DNA of 23,246 bases from a virus. The position numbers were made by a program, and so were the translations under genes. Location of the stretch: positions 1 through 23,246 of IMG/VR virus record IMGVR_UViG_3300029908_000152, one strand, 5' to 3'. The notes under the pieces were generated by a model. That model saw only the letters and a list, made by a program, of their open reading frames with translations. It had not been told where the DNA came from and did no database searches. Positions 21,444 through 23,246 of the stretch are shown here, piece after piece. Each line of letters starts with the position of its first letter. Position 1 is the first letter of the stretch.

Positions 21444-23246
21444 ATGCCTCAAGTACAAGGCCAATTTACGACACCTGGTGTTTACTCTACTGTCCAAGCT
21501 AATGCTGAGCCTACAAGTGGCCAAGGTGTAAGAATCCCTGCCCTTATTGGTACTGGTAAGCAAACCAATACTGCATCGAACATTGCCATTACTCGTGGCA
21601 GTGGATCTACAGATACATTATCTCCTGCTGCAGTTTCTATTGATGGGAATATTCAAGATCAGAATTTTATTGTCTACTACAATGGTGTTGACTTCACATT
21701 GAATAGTGGAAATGTTGAATGGCTTACACTTGCTGCTCAACTTACTGGAACCACAAGTGATCCTTATGCAAGTTTGATGGGATTGAATTTCCAACTAGCC
21801 ATTGCTAATGGTGCAGTACAAACAATTCCTCTTACAACGGAAACAACTGCTACTGCAGTAGCTGCAACATTGAATGCATATTTTATTGCACATTCTATTG
21901 CTGCACATGCTTCTTCAACAGCAACTCCTCTACCTTCCCCACTTCTTACTGCAGCTACATATGCTGTTATTGCAAGTAGCACAATTACAAATACAGGAAC
22001 TACTACTCTTACAGGAGATGCTGCTCTTTCTCCTGCTGGTGGATCTATCACAGGTTCTCCTACAGTTACAGGGACAACTAATAATGGTAATTCAGCAGCG
22101 GCAACAGCTTTAGCTGATGCTAATACTGCTTATACAGCATTTGCAGCCCTAGCTGGTGCCACAGTTCTAACGGGCGATTTGGGTGGAAAAACTCTTACCG
22201 CTGGTGTCTATAAGTATAGTTCTTCAGCAGCCTTAACAGGTACTTTGACACTAGATGCAGCAGGTGATCCTCATGCACAATGGATATTCCAGATTGGAAG
22301 TACTTTAACTACAGCTGCAGCTTCTTCTGTTGTTATCATCAATGGTGGAAGTGCAGGAAATGTTTATTGGCAAGTTGGTAGTTCTGCTACATTGGGAACT
22401 ACAACAGCATTCCAGGGAACTATTCTTGCTCAAGCAAGTGTAACAGCTACAACTGGTGCAACTGTTCAAGGACGACTATTTGCTCTTACAGCTGCTGTAA
22501 CACTAGATACCAACACAGTAACTGTTGTTCCTGGTGGATCTTATTCTTCAGGGGCTCTCGTAGTTTCTTCTTCGACTGCCACTTCAGATTCTTCACTTTA
22601 TATTGGAACTGGCACAGCCAATGCAATTCTTGGTTTTACTGCAGGTTCCTTTGTTGAAACTCCTCAAGCTCCTCTCGCTGGTGTTGAGTATTATGTAACC
22701 TATGAGTATGCTAAAGTTGCTGCTGATTATACTCCTAAGTTCTATTATACACTAGCAGCTGTTGTGACTGATTATGGTCCAGTTAGCAGTTCCACATCCA
22801 TTTCACTTGGTGCAAGTTTAGCATTCCAAAATGGTGCTCCTGAAGTTTGTGTTTGCCAAGAAAGTCCATTTGATGGTGGTTCGCCTATTGCTAAAGTTCA
22901 AGCTGCCTTGAATAAACTTCTTTCTACACAGAATATCAGCATTGTAGTTTCACTTGAAGGGGCATCAAATGCACAGCTTCTTCCAGCAATTAAACAACAT
23001 GTTGACACCGCAAGTTCTACTATTAATCGATTAGAGAGAACAGCTATTGTAGGTTTCGATGAGACCGTTGCAATTTATTCAGATCAAAATATGATTGACT
23101 ATGCAGCTTCAGTTAATGATAATCGTATTGTTCTTTTGAATTCTTCAACTGTTAAGAATACAATGTACATCGGACAGGCAACCACTGCAACAGCAGTAGG
23201 TAGCCAATTTGTTGCTGCAGCATTAGCTGGTGTTCGCTGCAATTCA
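21444..23246 (+). CDS. Tail sheath protein with nested DUF3494 (ice-binding-like) domain, 3'-truncated
   Basis: 601 residues are encoded before the window ends. AAGGAG lies seven bases before the ATG. The start (QFTTPGVYSTVQANAEPTSGQGVRIP, broken here only by the limits of quotation) is typical of contractile tail sheath proteins, as is the region from about 465 on: CQESPFDGG, VVSLEGASNAQLLPAIKQHV, RTAIVGFDET, DNRIVLLNSS and the VAAALAGV run at the edge. Residues about 65-95 hold the hairpin module (FIVYYNGVDFTLNSGNVEWL). Residues about 105-158 and 366-415 (ALVVSSSTATSDSSLYIGTG) look like two halves of one surface domain, split by a DUF3494 domain at 173-361. The sheath surrounds the tail tube and contracts to drive it into the host. 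The insertion should project outward. Confidence 0.85.
   Translation, partial: MPQVQGQFTTPGVYSTVQANAEPTSGQGVRIPALIGTGKQTNTASNIAITRGSGSTDTLSPAAVSIDGNIQDQNFIVYYNGVDFTLNSGNVEWLTLAAQLTGTTSDPYASLMGLNFQLAIANGAVQTIPLTTETTATAVAATLNAYFIAHSIAAHASSTATPLPSPLLTAATYAVIASSTITNTGTTTLTGDAALSPAGGSITGSPTVTGTTNNGNSAAATALADANTAYTAFAALAGATVLTGDLGGKTLTAGVYKYSSSAALTGTLTLDAAGDPHAQWIFQIGSTLTTAAASSVVIINGGSAGNVYWQVGSSATLGTTTAFQGTILAQASVTATTGATVQGRLFALTAAVTLDTNTVTVVPGGSYSSGALVVSSSTATSDSSLYIGTGTANAILGFTAGSFVETPQAPLAGVEYYVTYEYAKVAADYTPKFYYTLAAVVTDYGPVSSSTSISLGASLAFQNGAPEVCVCQESPFDGGSPIAKVQAALNKLLSTQNISIVVSLEGASNAQLLPAIKQHVDTASSTINRLERTAIVGFDETVAIYSDQNMIDYAASVNDNRIVLLNSSTVKNTMYIGQATTATAVGSQFVAAALAGVRCNS
21960..22526 (+). 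other. DUF3494 / ice-binding-protein-like beta-solenoid domain inside the sheath
   Basis: Encodes residues 173-361 of the sheath. The characteristic order of the family is complete: TYAVIASSTITNTGTTTLTG, then SPAGGSITG, an Ala-rich helix (ATALADANTAYTAFAALAG), TGDLGGKTLTAGVYKYSSSA, LTGTLTLDAAGDPHAQWIFQ, IGSTLTTAAASSVVIINGG, VYWQVGSSATLGTTTAFQGT, ILAQASVTATTGATVQGRLF and AVTLDTNTVTV. Base composition and codon choice resemble the flanking sheath sequence. Confidence 0.85.

Noticed and set aside
21960-22526. Recent transfer of the DUF3494 segment judged from composition
   Set aside because: Sample counts in this segment (about 37-43% G+C) are within the range of the rest of the sheath gene, so composition does not support recent acquisition, unlike the fibre tip at 17401-17793.

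Overview
The window is a piece of a tailed, contractile-tail (myovirus-type) bacteriophage genome, probably a large one. It is AT-rich, with every convincing gene on the + strand. Genes are tightly packed, often with overlapping ends, and most have a good AAGGAG-type ribosome binding site. The evidence for a phage is a tail sheath gene at the right edge, a tail-terminator-like gene just upstream of it, a long run of repetitive fibre proteins, and three free-standing homing endonucleases. A membrane-anchored protein with a beta-barrel-like tail at 9736-10314 hints weakly at a Gram-negative host. No tRNA, rRNA or CRISPR array was seen.

Layout. 1-5220: a family of repetitive virion proteins (end of one at 1-232, then 1112-3133 and 3219-4571), interrupted by a small coiled-coil gene and a GIY-YIG endonuclease, and followed by a further predicted beta protein. 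5220-7576: a 44-residue small ORF, a permuted NlpC/P60-type hydrolase, a zinc-ribbon protein and two structural-type proteins. 7574-10314: a hairpin, then a strong extended -10 promoter driving an overlapping gene chain: a Vsr-like endonuclease fused to a GNAT/Mom-like domain, a zinc-binding protein, an orphan MbcA/ParS-type antitoxin domain (DUF2384), a two-helix membrane protein and a TM + beta-strand protein. 10363-17796: a fibre/adhesin block with fibronectin-III-like domains, tail-fibre repeats, a polyglycine tip and a GC-rich tip domain of apparently foreign composition. 17842-18232: a monocistronic coiled-coil gene with its own promoter and a perfect 32-bp palindrome behind it. 18295-21292: a probable neck protein, a GIY-YIG endonuclease with five zinc fingers and its own promoter, and a tail-terminator-like protein carrying inserted domains. 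21444 to the end: tail sheath, truncated by the window.

Main discovery candidates. (1) The tail sheath carries a complete DUF3494 (ice-binding-protein-like beta-solenoid) domain nested inside one of its surface modules. (2) A small beta module with a DGTHL...GDTIVQG signature recurs in three structural proteins, once splitting an Ig-like domain. (3) Two unrelated homing endonucleases share the same promoter architecture, with the ATG at the predicted transcription start (leaderless). (4) The tip domain of the 16822-17796 fibre is about 57% GC in an otherwise roughly one-third GC neighbourhood, pointing to recent acquisition of a receptor-binding domain.

Functions are assigned by recognising motifs by eye. 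No database search was run.
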